Below are positions 1-11,260 of a stretch of 64,000 nucleotides of DNA, one piece after another. The DNA is from Spongilla lacustris (Eukaryota > Porifera > Demospongiae > Spongillida > Spongillidae), in contig OX442415.1 of the NCBI GenBank assembly GCA_949361645.1, positions 12,070,533 through 12,134,532 of the forward strand, written 5' to 3'. The first letter of the stretch is position 1, and each line of letters begins with the position of its first letter. The notes beneath the pieces are model-generated. The model had not been told where the DNA came from. It saw nothing but the letters and a program-made list of their open reading frames with translations, and did no database searches. Position numbers and translations under genes: made by a program.

Positions 1-316
1 TAAGACAGTAAGTGCGTTACATATTGACAGTACTAGTACAGCTACGACTTTCACTAACTATCGTGATTAGCGGGCGCCCATAAGCTGGATTCAAGCGAAG
101 TCACTGGGCCTTTTACAACCATCACAAGAAAGTGTTCTATTGAGGGTATCAATCCGCTCTTAATAATGCCTACCACACAATTAACTTGCCGTCTTGAAAA
201 GCCCAAATAGGTTGGAGACCAGACTGGACAGACCGACAGGTTATCTGTGTGTACGCTCAACGGCTCTGCCAGGCTCTGGCGTAGTCGATACACTTTTGTG
301 CCTTCTATTTGTTATA
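1..316. other. No recognisable gene
   Basis: I see no convincing exon, RNA gene or repeat here. Open frames on both strands are short and lack splice or domain support. Confidence 0.5.
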
Positions 317-520
317 GTTGAACACTGGCGGGGGGGGGGGGGGGGGGGGGGTTGCAACCCCCCCTTTTCTCCTATTACATAATCCGCAAAATGCGGCATA
401 AGTAAACAAATTACTGAAAACTCGTAATTTTTTCATGCATTCTAGTACACCGAATTAACGTTTTCGGTGATCCCCTCCATTACATCGATTCTTTAAATCC
501 TGCGCCCCCCAGTGTTCAAC
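317..520. repeat. Short inverted-repeat element with poly-G core
   Basis: GTTGAACACTGG at 317-328 recurs inverted as CCAGTGTTCAAC at 509-520. A run of 22 G (330-351) follows the left end and a C run precedes the right end. The shape resembles a MITE of about 200 bp. No clear target-site duplication (TSD) was found, so the family is not assigned. Confidence 0.5.
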
Positions 521-635
521 ATTACGAGATACGCAAGTTGATTGGGTTAAAATCATATACGGGCAATCTCGAAATAGCTCAAATAAACTATGGATCCGGG
601 GTTTGCGCAGGACAATCCAGGGATTGCGCAAATCA

Positions 636-870
636 AGGCTAGTTTATAAAATGACGCAAGTGCCCGCGATGCGACGCGATGAAAGAAAAAAAAGCTCTGC
701 CCTGGGCCCGGCTATCATTTCTTAATAACCAACCAGTATCAGGCGTGCCGGGTTTAGGTGTGGTTTATCGCTGCGACGTCGCATCGCGTCGCAGGAATAG
801 AAATATTTTCTATTCCTGTGTAAGCCCATCGCGTCGCGTCGCGGTGACGTGCGTCAATTAGTGATAAACA
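636..870 (+). mobile_element. Harbinger-like MITE, diverged copy
   Basis: This stretch aligns along its length with the well-delimited MITE at 53415-53646. It has the same order of blocks: GACGCAAG near the start, a GCGACGCGATG segment, CCAGTATCAGGCGTG, TTTATCGCTGCGACGTCGCAT, a GGAATAGAAA hairpin, and GCGTCAATT near the end. The terminal inverted repeats (TIRs) are more eroded than in the other copy and no TSD is visible. Boundaries are from that alignment and are approximate. Confidence 0.65.
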
Positions 871-880
871 ATTATATCTT

Positions 881-1260
881 TGGCGCGAATCAAACGGGAA
901 AACATGCATGTAGTTTGCTCAACTGTATCTCTGTAACGGATGATACAAGAATTAACGAACAGGATCGACAAAGCAATAGCTACAGGATTCCTCTATGTAC
1001 ACTCCTAGTTTGACGCGTTTTCAACATTCGTACATGGTGAGAAGTGAAATTCTAACCTGTTGGATTAGCGATCTTTGCACTGACGACATAGAAAATAATT
1101 AGAGTTCCAATAAACATAGAGAAATGATGTGGAAACATGTGTACGAAATATGAAAGCAAAAGGTTGCACCGTTGCGAAAATGTATGGGTTAGTGTAACGT
1201 GCAATTTTTGATAAAATTATAACCCCACAAGCTTAATTTTGCTGGACACTGTCCCATATA
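881..1260 (+). repeat. Interspersed repeat family R, copy A
   Basis: Shares the block TCTGTAACGGATGA...ATTAACGAACAG and a CTGTCCCATATATA end with four other places in the window: 6243-7974 (reverse), 34144-34838 (reverse), 60300-60700 (same strand) and 61712-62404 (reverse). It has no long frame. Probably a non-autonomous mobile element; its class was not recognised. Confidence 0.6.
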
Positions 1261-1262
1261 TA

Positions 1263-2388
1263 CAGGGTGTTTCACAATCAAGGAAATTGTTTATAAATTA
1301 ACCACAAGCAGTTGATTAACTGGTGATCGTTGTAAATCTAATCTCAAAGTTGGTTCAACTGAAATCAGCTCGCGCGCGCAGTACATGCGTTTATGCTATA
1401 GGTTACTTTTTAAACAATACCATTCAATGAAGGTATTGCATGGGGATCCACTTGAAACCATTGAGGATCAGATCTAGGACCCTTTTGTACCTATAAAGGA
1501 GGAGCCAGGACCTTCAGGTTTAATTTTGAGCGTCAGCAAGATACAGACCTTCTAGGACGTTAAGAAATCTATGCAGAATTTTCAGCAGACAGCAGGAAGT
1601 GTTTGACAGATTGGTATCGCCCTTAAAGAAGTATTGAAAGGCTAAAAAGTTGGAAAATTGAAGCCATTTTTGTTCGGTTTTTAGGATTTCTCCGTATATC
1701 ATAGTAAAACTCTTAGTGTATTTCAATTTTTTTAGTATGTAGTTAATTGATATAGATTGTTCTACATTTAGTACACTTAATGGCATAAGTACAAACCCAA
1801 AATCACACAACAGAGCTAGAGTTTTATTATGATATACGGAGAAATCCTAAAAACGGAACAAAATATGGCTTCAATTTTCCAACCTTTTAGCCTTTCAATA
1901 CTTCTTTAAGGGCGATACCAAGCTGTCAAAAAAATATGAAAAATTATATGGATACCCCAGGCCCCTTTCACTCATAAAATAGAATTTTTAACCCTTAAGT
2001 CAAACTAACTCGTCCGAACTGTTACATTCTGCAAAACACCCCCCAAAAATGCATAAATCTGAACAGATCTTCACAACCAAAATGACTTCAGCCAACGAAT
2101 TTGCCACATATATAGGTAGCCCCAAGCAGTATCCACAAAAAGAATTTGAGCCCTTAACTACATTTTGTACTGGAGTTGTACTACAAAAAGGTGTTTTAAA
2201 CCGTTTATACTTCCTCTCTCACCAATCTTTGTTTTTACTTAGTAATTGTAATTGAATTGATCACTCTTGTGTAGAAATGGTGGCTGAATGTGAAAATCCA
2301 ATACCCATGATCACATCTTAAATGGTTAAAAAGTTATAATTGAAAAAGCAAAAAATCCAGTTTTGGAAGCTTTAAGTGTGGAACACTG
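1263..2388. mobile_element. Palindromic TA-flanked element (IS630/Tc1-like ends)
   Basis: The right end reads GTGGAACACTG followed by TA (2389-2390), the same end as the 30948-34141 transposon. The left end is TA then CAGGGTGTTTCACA. Inside are long inverted arms, about 1602-1712 against 1820-1928, containing GGATTTCTCCGTATATCAT. The subterminal block CTTAAGTCAAACTAA (about 1996) is also present in the autonomous element. No transposase frame is present. The left end is less like the right end than expected, so this may be a composite of two insertions. Confidence 0.55.
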
Positions 2389-2429
2389 TATATGTAGTTT
2401 CTAATGAAGACACGTAGGTAGGGTAGTTG

Positions 2430-2692
2430 AACAGAGCGTATATATGTAGTTTCTATTGAAGCCAGTGAAGAGTGCCTAGACTTAGATGACCGGGAGGAAT
2501 TTAAAGCCAGGGCTACATGGGTGATTCAGGTTGAAGCAGATGTCGAGCATGCACTAATCATCTGTGACAGTAGCCGCAGCAGGATGTGTAGTACATATGG
2601 AGGTGTGGCCCAATCCCCTTGTGAACCTGGGAAGTCAGAAGGAAGGAAGCTTCTGCACTGTACCTGTTCCCTGCCTCGAAGCTTAGGTGTCT
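2430..2692 (+). other. Exon-like open frame without a start codon
   Basis: One + frame is open for about 87 codons up to a TGA at 2690-2692. It has acidic and cysteine-rich composition (EASEECLDLDDREEF then ARATWVIQVEADVEHALIICD). An AG near 2463 could be an acceptor. No domain was recognised. It lies between two palindromic elements and could be a gene remnant or chance. Confidence 0.3.
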
Positions 2693-2931
2693 GATACTTC
2701 ACTTGAAAGGTTTTGTACATGTACCTGCAAATAAGAAGAGGTAAGCAGCATTGCAGAGGTGGAAGAGAAGTAGTGTCAGATCTGCGGCAAATGACTAGCA
2801 AGTAGCAACACTAAGTGCATTTTGGCTTATGCAACTGTTTCCGTACATAATGATTGACAATAATAACCATTGATACAAATATCAAGATAAAAATTGTCAG
2901 CAATTACCAGTCATCAGTACCACAGAATATA

Positions 2932-2961
2932 GTACAGTGTGCACAGGTGTGCACACTGTAC
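2932..2961. repeat. Perfect 13-bp palindrome arms
   Basis: GTACAGTGTGCAC at 2932-2944 and its exact reverse complement at 2949-2961, separated by 4 bases. A related palindrome follows at 3111-3142 (AGTAAAGTGTGAAC against GTTCACATTTTACT). AGTAAAGTGTGCACAC recurs at about 3452. Function unknown; possibly eroded ends of nested elements. Confidence 0.6.
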
Positions 2962-3469
2962 CTAAAAAGCATCAGTGTTATGTATACACTAATCTAATTA
3001 AGATGGTTCAAGATGAGGTTCATAGGCCTTAATGCCCTCTATCATCATTGTGATTTACTATCTTATATCATGTTCCCCTGATGCAAAATTCAATTTAAAG
3101 TGCCAATAAAAGTAAAGTGTGAACATGTGTTCACATTTTACTTAAGCCTAATTAAGTTAGTCATAAATAAACACCACATATTACCAATGTTGTCAGGTGA
3201 TAGTGTAATGCAAATATTAACTTGAACTTTGAAAATTACATTCCATCTGATAATTACATACAAGGAGAGTTAGGTCTGGTTTTCTGGTTGAAATTCTTCA
3301 CAAACAACCCTTACATGAAGCACTTAAATCACCATAAGGACTTAATAATTTCAAATAATGTTAAAGCCATGTCACCTTTGGGTATGTTATATAAAAACCT
3401 TGACCTAATCTGATCTTCTTTAGTGGTGTAACACACTGAGGAAGTTATGCAGTAAAGTGTGCACACCTG

Positions 3470-4617
3470 TTCACAGTTCGGATGCAAATAGACAATGTGC
3501 AATGCTTACATTTTCGGATGATTTACTGCATTTTTGATTTTATCTCATGAATGGTATATAATTATATCATGCCAATTACATTTTTAGATTCAGCATCTAC
3601 TTCTGAACGGAGTACATTTGCTTTAATTCAATTATAACTTGTAAACAAAACAATGCGCCATAGTAAACAACTGCTGGTCAGGTTGGATGTTCGAGGCTAT
3701 AACTCCTCTATACTTTGCAGTTAGGCTACCAAATATTTTTTGTATGTACCCAAAACAAGTGAGTACCTATAATGTTGTGTTGAGCTCTTAAGCCTCACTC
3801 GCTGTGGAGATCGGTAGGAAAGTATCGCTTTTCAGAAGGAGGCGTGGTCTTCGTATTAATTCGGACAAATTAGTTTGACTTAAGGATTAGAATTCACTTT
3901 TTCTAAATGAAAGGTCTCTGAGGTATCCATATAATTTTTTGGCAGCTTGTTATCGGCATTAAACAATCCATGAAATGTTAAAAATCTTAACATTAAAAGC
4001 CATTTTTCACCCGTTTTTAGGATTTCTCTGTACATCAACTAAAAATGTAGCAAAGAATCATAGTATTTGCGTTTGTAAGCACTGAGCGTAACTTTTAAAA
4101 AGCATTTCTACATGTAGAATACTTGATAGAATAATTACAAACGCAAATATCATGATTATGTGCTACACGTTTACTACGATATACGGAGAAATCCTAAAAA
4201 TGGCTTTAACAAGCTGCCAAAAAAATATTTAAAAATATATGGATACCCTAGAGACCTCTCATTTAGAAAAAGTGAATTCTAATCCTTATCAAACTAATTT
4301 GTCCGAATTAATACGATCTCCAAAGCGAGTGAGGCTTAAGTGCTCAACACAACACTATAGGTACTCACCTGTATTGGGTACATACAAAAAAAATTTGGAA
4401 GCTTAACTGCAAAGTATAGAGGAGTTATAGCCTCGACCAGCAGTTGTTTACTATGGTGCATTGTTTTGTTTACAAGTTATAATTGAATTAAAGCAAATGT
4501 ACTCCGTTCAGAAGTAGATGCTGAATCTATTGGCATGATATAATTACATCCCACTCATGAGATAAAATCAAAAATGTGCATCATTGCATTTTTCCCCTCT
4601 TTCGGTGAACAACACTG
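3470..4617. mobile_element. Large palindromic non-autonomous element
   Basis: Two arms of roughly 0.5 kb fold on each other: GATTTTATCTCATGA near 3536 against TCATGAGATAAAATC near 4556, and GAGGCTATAACTCCTCTATA near 3693 against its complement near 4417. The right end is GAACAACACTG followed by TA. TTAGTTTGACTTAAGG (about 3870) and GGATTTCTC...TATACGGAGAAATCC are shared with the 1263-2388 element, and the first motif also with the 30948-34141 transposon. The left boundary is uncertain. There is no coding capacity. Confidence 0.6.
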
Positions 4618-4754
4618 TAGGACTGAGAATGTGCACTTCAAAGGATTTAACAGTTTCTACGTATCTAGGCAACTTAGTCAGTCTAAACGTAGGACACGCA
4701 TTGTATGTACTTTGTGTGCGTATTCAGATTTGAACACCCTGTACAGTATTATAC

Positions 4755-4829
4755 ATGTATCATGGGCAAGGAGGCACAGGCGCACAGCTGTTGGAGGCTG
4801 CAACTGTTAGCAACCTTAAGAAGGTCGAG
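4755..4829 (+). CDS. Candidate first exon, ankyrin-like start
   Basis: An ATG opens a 25-codon frame ending exactly at GAG followed by GTAAGATA, a good 5' splice site. The residues GAQLLEAATVSNLKKVE resemble the first helix of an ankyrin repeat (LLEAAxxGDLxKVxxL). The downstream exon was not found; a repeat block starts at 5008. An ankyrin fragment also lies just upstream of the second copy of that block (60984-61295), so both duplication copies may have carried the same gene. Partial. Confidence 0.4.
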
Positions 4830-5007
4830 GTAAGATATATAGCGCTACCTACACTAATGTTGCGCAATGTTTACTATACGTACAGTGCGACTAATAAAAT
4901 AAATAAAATAAAACCATTGCTCAACCATGGGGCGTTTGATTTAATAAATGTAAAATCCCCCATGTATGTCCCGGATGGGGATAGGTTGCATTAACAACTG
5001 ATAGGTG

Positions 5008-5236
5008 CATAATATTAGTCTATACTAGGCCTAGTTGTGTATGCGAGCGCGCGTGCACACACACATGCACACATGCACACACCACTCCTCCCCCACACAG
5101 CGCGCGCGCTGCCGCACAATCGGTATTACCCCCCAGGACAGATTTAGTACATACTAACTGTTCCCTCCCAGCTGTGTGCCCACGCCCACGCTTTGTGGAC
5201 AATTCCTCTAGGCCAGAGATACATGTAATAGATACA
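5008..5236 (+). repeat. Segmental duplication, left copy, block X
   Basis: Matches 61343-61711. Shared landmarks are AATATTAGTCTACTAGGCCTAG, the CA-rich and GCGCGCGC segment, CCGCACAATCGGTA, CCACGCCCACGCTTTGTGGA and GCCAGAGATACATGTAATAG. This copy has the uninterrupted sequence CTGTTCCCTCCCAG (about 5159), which is the empty site for the MULE-like MITE at 61514. Confidence 0.75.
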
Positions 5237-5241
5237 AGTAT

Positions 5242-5525
5242 ATCAAAAACTTCTCTATCGAGAAAGTGATTGGTGGGATGTAGGATTGGTGGTGCAAAAA
5301 GCAAGGAAACAAGGTACAGTATATATGTTAAAGTGAGGTTTGGTAAGATCCTACAACTCACAGTCCTGAATTTGCAAATGATGAAGCCTATTTGCAAATG
5401 TAGGACTGTTATAGTTGTAGGATCCTACCAAACCTCACTTTAACATACTGTACCTTGTTTCCTTGCTTTTTGCACCACCAATCCTACATCCCACCAATCA
5501 CTTTCTCGATAGAGAAGTCTTTGAT
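5242..5525. mobile_element. Foldback element with about 120-bp arms
   Basis: The left arm (5242 to about 5365) begins ATCAAAAACTTCTCTATCG. The right arm ends CGATAGAGAAGTCTTTGAT. Between them GTAGGATTGGTGGTGCAAAA and GAGGTTTGGTA each have an inverted partner. The loop is short (about 5365-5405). No coding content; overlapping open frames are by-products of the palindrome. Confidence 0.8.
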
Positions 5526-6242
5526 TTACTTGTTCCCCTAATTTTTTTTTGTCTCTGCCAGAAGTGTTCAATATAATATATGGCTTAGTGTATTCGTTGC
5601 GATCAGGCGATGTATGGGACGCTTAGTGTATAGTCGGAGTATATAGGCCTCTTTTTTATTTTATCGATATAGGCCTACCATTGTTCTTCGGATATCTTAA
5701 ACTGAGAGTTCTCCTTGCTAACGAGCAGTTTCCTTTGGCTTGGTCCTTTGCTGAATTAGAACCGCCCGTTGTAAACGTGTCTGCAGCTGTGTATGTGTGC
5801 AACAGTAAATTAAGACGCGGTCATATTGCATACTCACCTGCTTGAGTTATATTATGGCATTTCATCACCAGCTAACAACTGAAGGTGTAATTTATATAAA
5901 AGGGCACGTTTGGAAATAAAATGCAACTTTTTGAAGCTAATCTTGTCTATTTACGACGTTCCTGTCGCGAGTTATACGTGATGAACGGAAGACTAAGAAC
6001 AAAAATTAAATGGCGGAATTTTGGGTGCCAACTTGTCACTCCACGTACACGGCACTGTTTATCAAAGCTCACGTTATATATGCGCATATCTGTCATGTTT
6101 GTGATGGATTATATGCGAGCTGGCGAGTAATGACAATGTTTCGTTACCGTTTTAAAACGCTTGATCGTAAACTACGCCCACTAAAGCCAATCCGAACTCC
6201 GAAGCCAATCCTACATAGGGCCCACTACCGTGAGTCCTGATG
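5526..6242. other. No recognisable gene
   Basis: Absent from the right-hand copy of the duplication, so it is probably part of an insertion between blocks X and R. Overlapping short frames near 5921-6240 have no domain, splice or repeat support. Confidence 0.4.
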
Positions 6243-6321
6243 CGGCACTATATATGGGATCCAGTGGCGGATCCAGGGGGGGGGGGGGGGGGGGGGGGGG
6301 GAGGGTCTAAGGGGTCTAAAG

Positions 6322-6360
<39 letters not shown>

Positions 6361-6808
6361 CCCGACCATTTATGAATAAATTAACTTATGAAAATTAATT
6401 ACATGATTGACGAGTTGAAAAATGAAGCATTTAGTGAACGCGAGTGAATTAGCAAGTTAACATTCCACCCGAAGTGTATGTGTGTGTGTGTGGGGGGGGG
6501 GGGGGGGGTCTAAAGCCAAGACCCTCCAAGCGTGTTTAATTAGTATTACTGCTGCGCGATCGAATGGTGCGAGCAGGAAGTATGCGATCAATAGAAGATA
6601 GTTTACCTCACATGATCACTGCCTGTACTTCTATTGCAGAGCCGAATGCTATTACGTCACGCGATAAAAGCAATCATTGGCCCTAACCCATGTATCATTA
6701 TGTACGTAGGCGTACGTATAGGCCAGTTCTGCCGTAGCTATCTATATCTCTGCGCTGCGTTTGCATATGTTCGCGTACATGTACGTGTATACGTAGGGGC
6801 GGGACCCT

Positions 6809-6842
<34 letters not shown>

Positions 6843-7974
6843 GGGCCCGTTGTGCCCCCCCCTGGATCCGCTACTGCTCAGGAAACAGCTAGGTAGAGCC
6901 AAATCAAGTACCTATATAATACGATTAAAGGTAAAACGTGTGTGTTGTTTAGACCAGAATACGGCCACAATGGCTTTGCGTCACCAATTTAATTGCTGAA
7001 TAGTAAGAGTTTTCTATTCGCTATCCATACTTACGCAGGCTTCAATCCGAATATTGCGCTCGCTAGTTTCAATATTGAATACACTATTTAAAAGTATGCT
7101 TATCATCAGTTTTCATACTAAATTAACGCAAAAGTGAAAAAGCGGCTGGGGCTACGCCCCAGGCCGCACTGGGGGAGCATACAGCGCTCCCCCAGACCCC
7201 CTAGCTGTTACGGGAGGGGTCACGCCCCCTCCCGTATCCACCTACGCTTGTGAATATAGTTATTAGACCCCCCCTTCCAGAAATCCTGGATCCGCCCCTG
7301 GGATCGTTTCCGAGAAAAGGGACCTAGCGCATAAAATGTTATAAAAGGGGTATTATGTTTGAATTGCTATAACGTTCGAACGGTTAAAGATATCAACGTC
7401 CTATTTTCGGCACTTCATACTACACCATTTCTCTATAGAAAAATACATTTTGGAGTCTTGAACATGCTCCATGCCAGTATCGGAACTTCCGATACCCCCA
7501 AAGGGTTCAAACTCGCCATATAACTTTCGGCAGGAATGCTCAAATTGCTCCAAATTTGATTTGTACATTAAAAAGGTCCCTTAGTTATTGGATTGTTCTG
7601 TTCGTTAATTTTTATGTCATCCGTTACAGAGATACAGTTGAACAAACTACTTGAACGTTTTCCCGCTTGATTCGCGCCAATGATATACATATCATTTGCC
7701 CAAATCATTGGCGGGAATCGAGCGCGAAAACGTGCACGTAGTTTCTTGATGATAAACAATACCGTTGAGCCGGAGCCTTTTGTTCTTCTTGGCATGTTGT
7801 CATACAAGACGGAACTTCTTTCAACTTATAGCCAGAAAATAGGACTTTAATGTTACACATTGTTCCTGATAGAAGCTAAAACCTCCAGAAAACTGCCTCA
7901 TAATTAGACCAAAACTGCAACGTACCGGCGGGCCATGTAAGCGTTATTTTATTTTTTTAAAGCTTCAAAAGAGG
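6243..7974 (-). repeat. Repeat family R, copy B, interrupted
   Basis: Together with 61712-62400 this is one duplicated unit. Both have CGGCACTATATATGGGATC, TAGCGCATAAAATGTTATAAAA, CACTTCATACTACACCATTTCTCTAT, ATCCGTTACAGAGATACAGTT, and a final GCTTCAAAAGAGG. This copy is split by the element at 6262-7300 and ends at the 7975 insertion. The antisense frame at 7568-7807 is a by-product. Confidence 0.75.
6262..7300. mobile_element. CAG-ended DNA element, 5-bp TSD
   Basis: Starts CAGTGGCGGATCCAGGG and ends TGGATCCGCCCCTG. The flanks carry GGATC at 6257-6261 and 7301-7305. The intact site TATGGGATCGTTTC is preserved at about 61720 in the other duplication copy. Inside are a 26-G run, a 36-C run, a 30-G run, a second right-like end (CCTGGATCCGCTACTG at 6861-6876) and a subterminal hairpin GGCTGGGGCTACGCCCCAG (7144 on). 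No transposase. Length 1,039 bp. Same family style as 37197-37406; superfamily not certain (possibly hAT-related, although 8-bp TSDs are usual there). Confidence 0.75.
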
Positions 7975-8045
7975 CACTGTGCTACGAATTGGATATACGA
8001 TAGTGTAAATTTTGCGGATATGTGAAAAATACACATGATATACTA

Positions 8046-9021
8046 GGGTGTGTAACCGATTTTCAGGTTTTTTAGGTTAACCGATTATTCGCGATTACCT
8101 ATTCGGTCGACTATGCATTTAGTAGAATAGCAGGTTACCGATTTCAGAATTTTCTTTAGTCGAAATAACCGGTTCTGTTTTTCTTAGTCGCGATTAGTCG
8201 ATATTCGTTTCCTTAATACGCAGAAATCGGTACAAAATCGATTACCTCTTTTTATATGCCCTCCGCTTTTCCCGCCTGCAGTACAAGGGTTAATTGATGA
8301 GAAACATTGTTGACATGATGTAATGAACATTAATCTGGGGACCCGGCTGATATAGTCATTGTTAAACACTGCAATCCCTCTACAAAATACTCGGTGCTGC
8401 CTGCATGTGCACGCGCAGTGGGCACGGCAATTTAAATACGTTCGCGTTCTCTGCAGTTACATGTGAGTTCATCTAACGCGCTACGTACTCTTTTGCACAG
8501 CAGCACAGGCAGACGTTCGGACATAACATTATGAATAACGTGCATGTCTTGATTGGTGGCTTTGTCATATGCGTAGAACGGTGTTCCACCCCCATCCACG
8601 CAACATGTTCTTTGGTGAAAAAATATCCATCCACTGCCATTGAATTATTCCCACCAGTGGGTGTGGCATCACTTTGGAATCCCAGTACTATCTTGTAAGG
8701 GACTTGTAACTGTTTCAATGTTGGCATAAGCAGCAGATAAGTAATAAGACTGGCTATACGTGTATGGACTTGAGAAACTGTGATTTATTTGGCCAATATC
8801 AAAAATCGGAAAAACCTCGTAAAACCTAGGTAATTGTTTGCAAATTTATGTTGCGCTAATCGCTAAAATCGATTTAGTGTTTCTAATAACCAATTTGCAA
8901 GTTGCTATTAACCTGAAAAATCGATTGGACTTTTTTTCATAGTCGAAATAATCGATTTTGGTTTATGAAAAAGGTTACACACCCTAATCGATTTTGGTTT
9001 ATGAAAAAGGTTACACACCCT
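8046..9021. mobile_element. Nested element with AGGGTGTGTAACC ends
   Basis: The left end AGGGTGTGTAACC (8046) is inverted at the right as GGTTACACACCCT. The last 36 bases are present twice in tandem (8949-8984 and 8985-9020), so the right end is duplicated. GATTA/AATCG-rich sequence fills both subterminal regions. No clear TSD. A minus-strand 84-codon frame at 8473-8727 (LGFQSDATPTGGNNSMAVDG) could be a transposase remnant but was not recognised. Confidence 0.5.
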
Positions 9022-9748
9022 ATCAGATATACACATGCGTGCACGTAAAGAATACCCATTGGTATATTTTGCGGATAGAACCAGAATCGCATGTCGTATA
9101 TTTTGCGTATTCTCAATATTATCACGTGCGCTGATGATGGGTTGTTAATTTGTGCCTTCCACACACCATTTGTATATTCCTACCGCATACCTTGCTCCGT
9201 TACAGTTGGATACGTCTTCCGAATCTGTTCATTGTATACTAGCTGGTATCCGTTTGTGTACGCATGATCATATTAATTAATATAATTTCAATCAATAAAT
9301 ATAAACCGCAATGGCCAAATACAATGCGTTTTAAAAACGTCCAAGTCTCTCGAACCATCCGGCCAGGCATGAGCAGTTGGAGACGTGGAAGTGTCGGGTA
9401 GCGGTTCTTCAACTCGCTATTTTGGGGTGGTGCTTCAAGTTGCTTCCAGCACCCAGAGCGTCAATCGATTCATTTATAGTCTATCGGAGCGCCATGACGT
9501 CGATGGTCCGTCGACATCGCTGTCGTCTTCGAAGGCTTAACCACACAATTGCCCTTCTTCTTCTGTCAGCATACGACACCTTTTCACCAAAAGCTACAGC
9601 AGGAAAAGAGCATCACGCGACATAGATAGAACGTACGCTGTTGCCTTCAGTTTCTCTTATAATAGTTCGCTTGCACCTAGTAACTGAAAGGAGGATATAG
9701 TGGTAGGGTGAATAAATAGAATCATGAAGACTCTACCTTAAACTGCCT
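9022..9748. other. No recognisable gene, CACTA-like interior
   Basis: AT-rich spacer between the nested element and the end of the small gene. An 82-codon plus frame at 9377-9625 has no splice or domain support and is probably chance. Confidence 0.4.
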
Positions 9749-10168
9749 TCATCGAACTCTGCTGCTATACAAAGTCGTGATTGCGTAAGACAAAAAGCAC
9801 ACAATCTCTTACCCTTCATCATGCCCAACTGAAGTGCTGATCTTCTTCATAAACCTTTCTGACTGCAACAATTCTGGTATATAAATAAAACACGCCGTAC
9901 CTGTATTTCAGTGGGAGCTTCCGCTATCTGCTTGCAATGCAATACAGCATCATCGATGTGTCTTGGTATAGTGGTATGCATATCAGTGACGACTTGAGGA
10001 TGAAGCTTTTCCATGACCGGTAAATCCAAGTCCGCGGACGCTGCGCTATACTGGCCATTTGCAAGGTGAGGCATCGTCAATATGTCTTGGCATAACCTTT
10101 TGGACTCACCTGGCTTCCGTCATCCAGTTCTTTCTGGTGTGCAGGCAGCTGCGCACTCGATCGCCCAT
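9749..10168 (-). CDS. Small four-exon gene, product unknown
   Basis: Model on the minus strand: exon 1 10168-10110 (ATG, ends CCAG before GTGAGT), exon 2 10045-9901 (after TATAG, ends ACAG before GTACGG), exon 3 9862-9813 (after TTGCAG, ends AAGG before GTAAGA), exon 4 9761-9749 (after AGCAG, ends TGA). Phases agree at all three joins and the sum is 267 nt, or 88 residues. Introns are 64, 38 and 51 nt. The middle contains LPVMEKLHPQVVTDMHTTIP and HIDDAVLHCKQIAEAPTEIQ. No signal peptide, membrane segment or known domain was recognised. It sits inside the CACTA-like element, so it is either element cargo or an engulfed host gene. The start and the very short last exon are the weakest points. 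Confidence 0.45.
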
Positions 10169-10964
10169 TTTTGTATCCTCCGCGTGCTATTACTTGGCGC
10201 CAAATTACTTGCAATTCATTTAATAAGTTAATAAATTTATTCTACATGTACACCATGATATGCATGCAGATAGTTTTCTAAACTGTATCACGTACGTCTA
10301 GGACATGTGAAGTGCACTACTATTCACGGTGATCAACCTGGAACCTCTTCTTATGAAAAGCGTAGCTAACCATTCTGTAAATGCTATAGGCTATTTTGTA
10401 CAAGAAGCAGTATGATTAGTATACATCGTGTTATTCATGTTCTGATTGGTAAGATGCTCGGTAGCCGTTCGAAGCTGTGAAGTGTATTCCAGTGTCAGGT
10501 AACGTCATTGAGCAGCGCAGCCTTCCTGTCACAAGGTGGGGGCGTGGCATCATAACAAATGTGTCTCTCGGCGCAATACTGCCGTACGCGTCGATCTACT
10601 TGTATATTAGTTCTCCTCAAAATGCTTTCGATTCCATGCACCGTCACATGTTTGTGAGCCAGCGCAAGTACATGTATGCTGTATACATACATTTATGCAC
10701 CTGTACATGATCGTCCGCTTATAAGTAATAATAACTCAGTGAACGAAATATTATTGTGCATGCATTGCATATTACTACTATATTTATGGATCTACTACGT
10801 ACATCATATAGGATGCAGTCGACCTTGAGACCGGTGTTACTGTAACCATAGATATTAGAGCAGATTACTGTGCCAGCATTAATTCCATTGAAAGCACGTG
10901 TGTTCTTAATCTTATATGTCTACTGTGATTCAATCCGATTATGTGCCATTACTGTGATAATTAT
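10169..10964. other. No recognisable gene
   Basis: Contains plus and minus frames of 65-77 codons at about 10477-10710 without domains. CATG-rich simple sequence is frequent. Confidence 0.4.
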
Positions 10965-11260
10965 GACCCAAGTAGAATGTCATTCAGAACTGTTGCCCCT
11001 ATGTTTCTATATACCTATCACATGGTATAGGCATTGAAATGTGCTTGGTTGGGATGTTAACCAGAAATTCAGTTCTTATTCCTGGGCACCCGAGCCTCCT
11101 TTCCTTTTGAAAGACCTGTGATGACGATGACCCAAGTAGTAAGAACTGTTGCCCCTGTGTTTCCACATACTTACCTTACCACATGATATAGGCAAAGCAA
11201 CATGTTTGGTACAGCTCTTATTCCTAGAAACCCAAGCCTCCTTTCCTTTGTTTGAAGCAC
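10965..11260. repeat. Two-unit tandem repeat, about 150 bp
   Basis: GACCCAAGTAG...GAACTGTTGCCCCT...CCTCCTTTCCTTT occurs at about 10965-11107 and again at about 11128-11245. The units differ by small indels. A minus frame (11076-11411) crosses the repeat and is not considered a gene. Confidence 0.6.

Noticed and set aside
5020..5397. 125-codon minus frame
   Set aside because: Crosses the boundary between block X and a foldback element, so it cannot be one ancestral gene.
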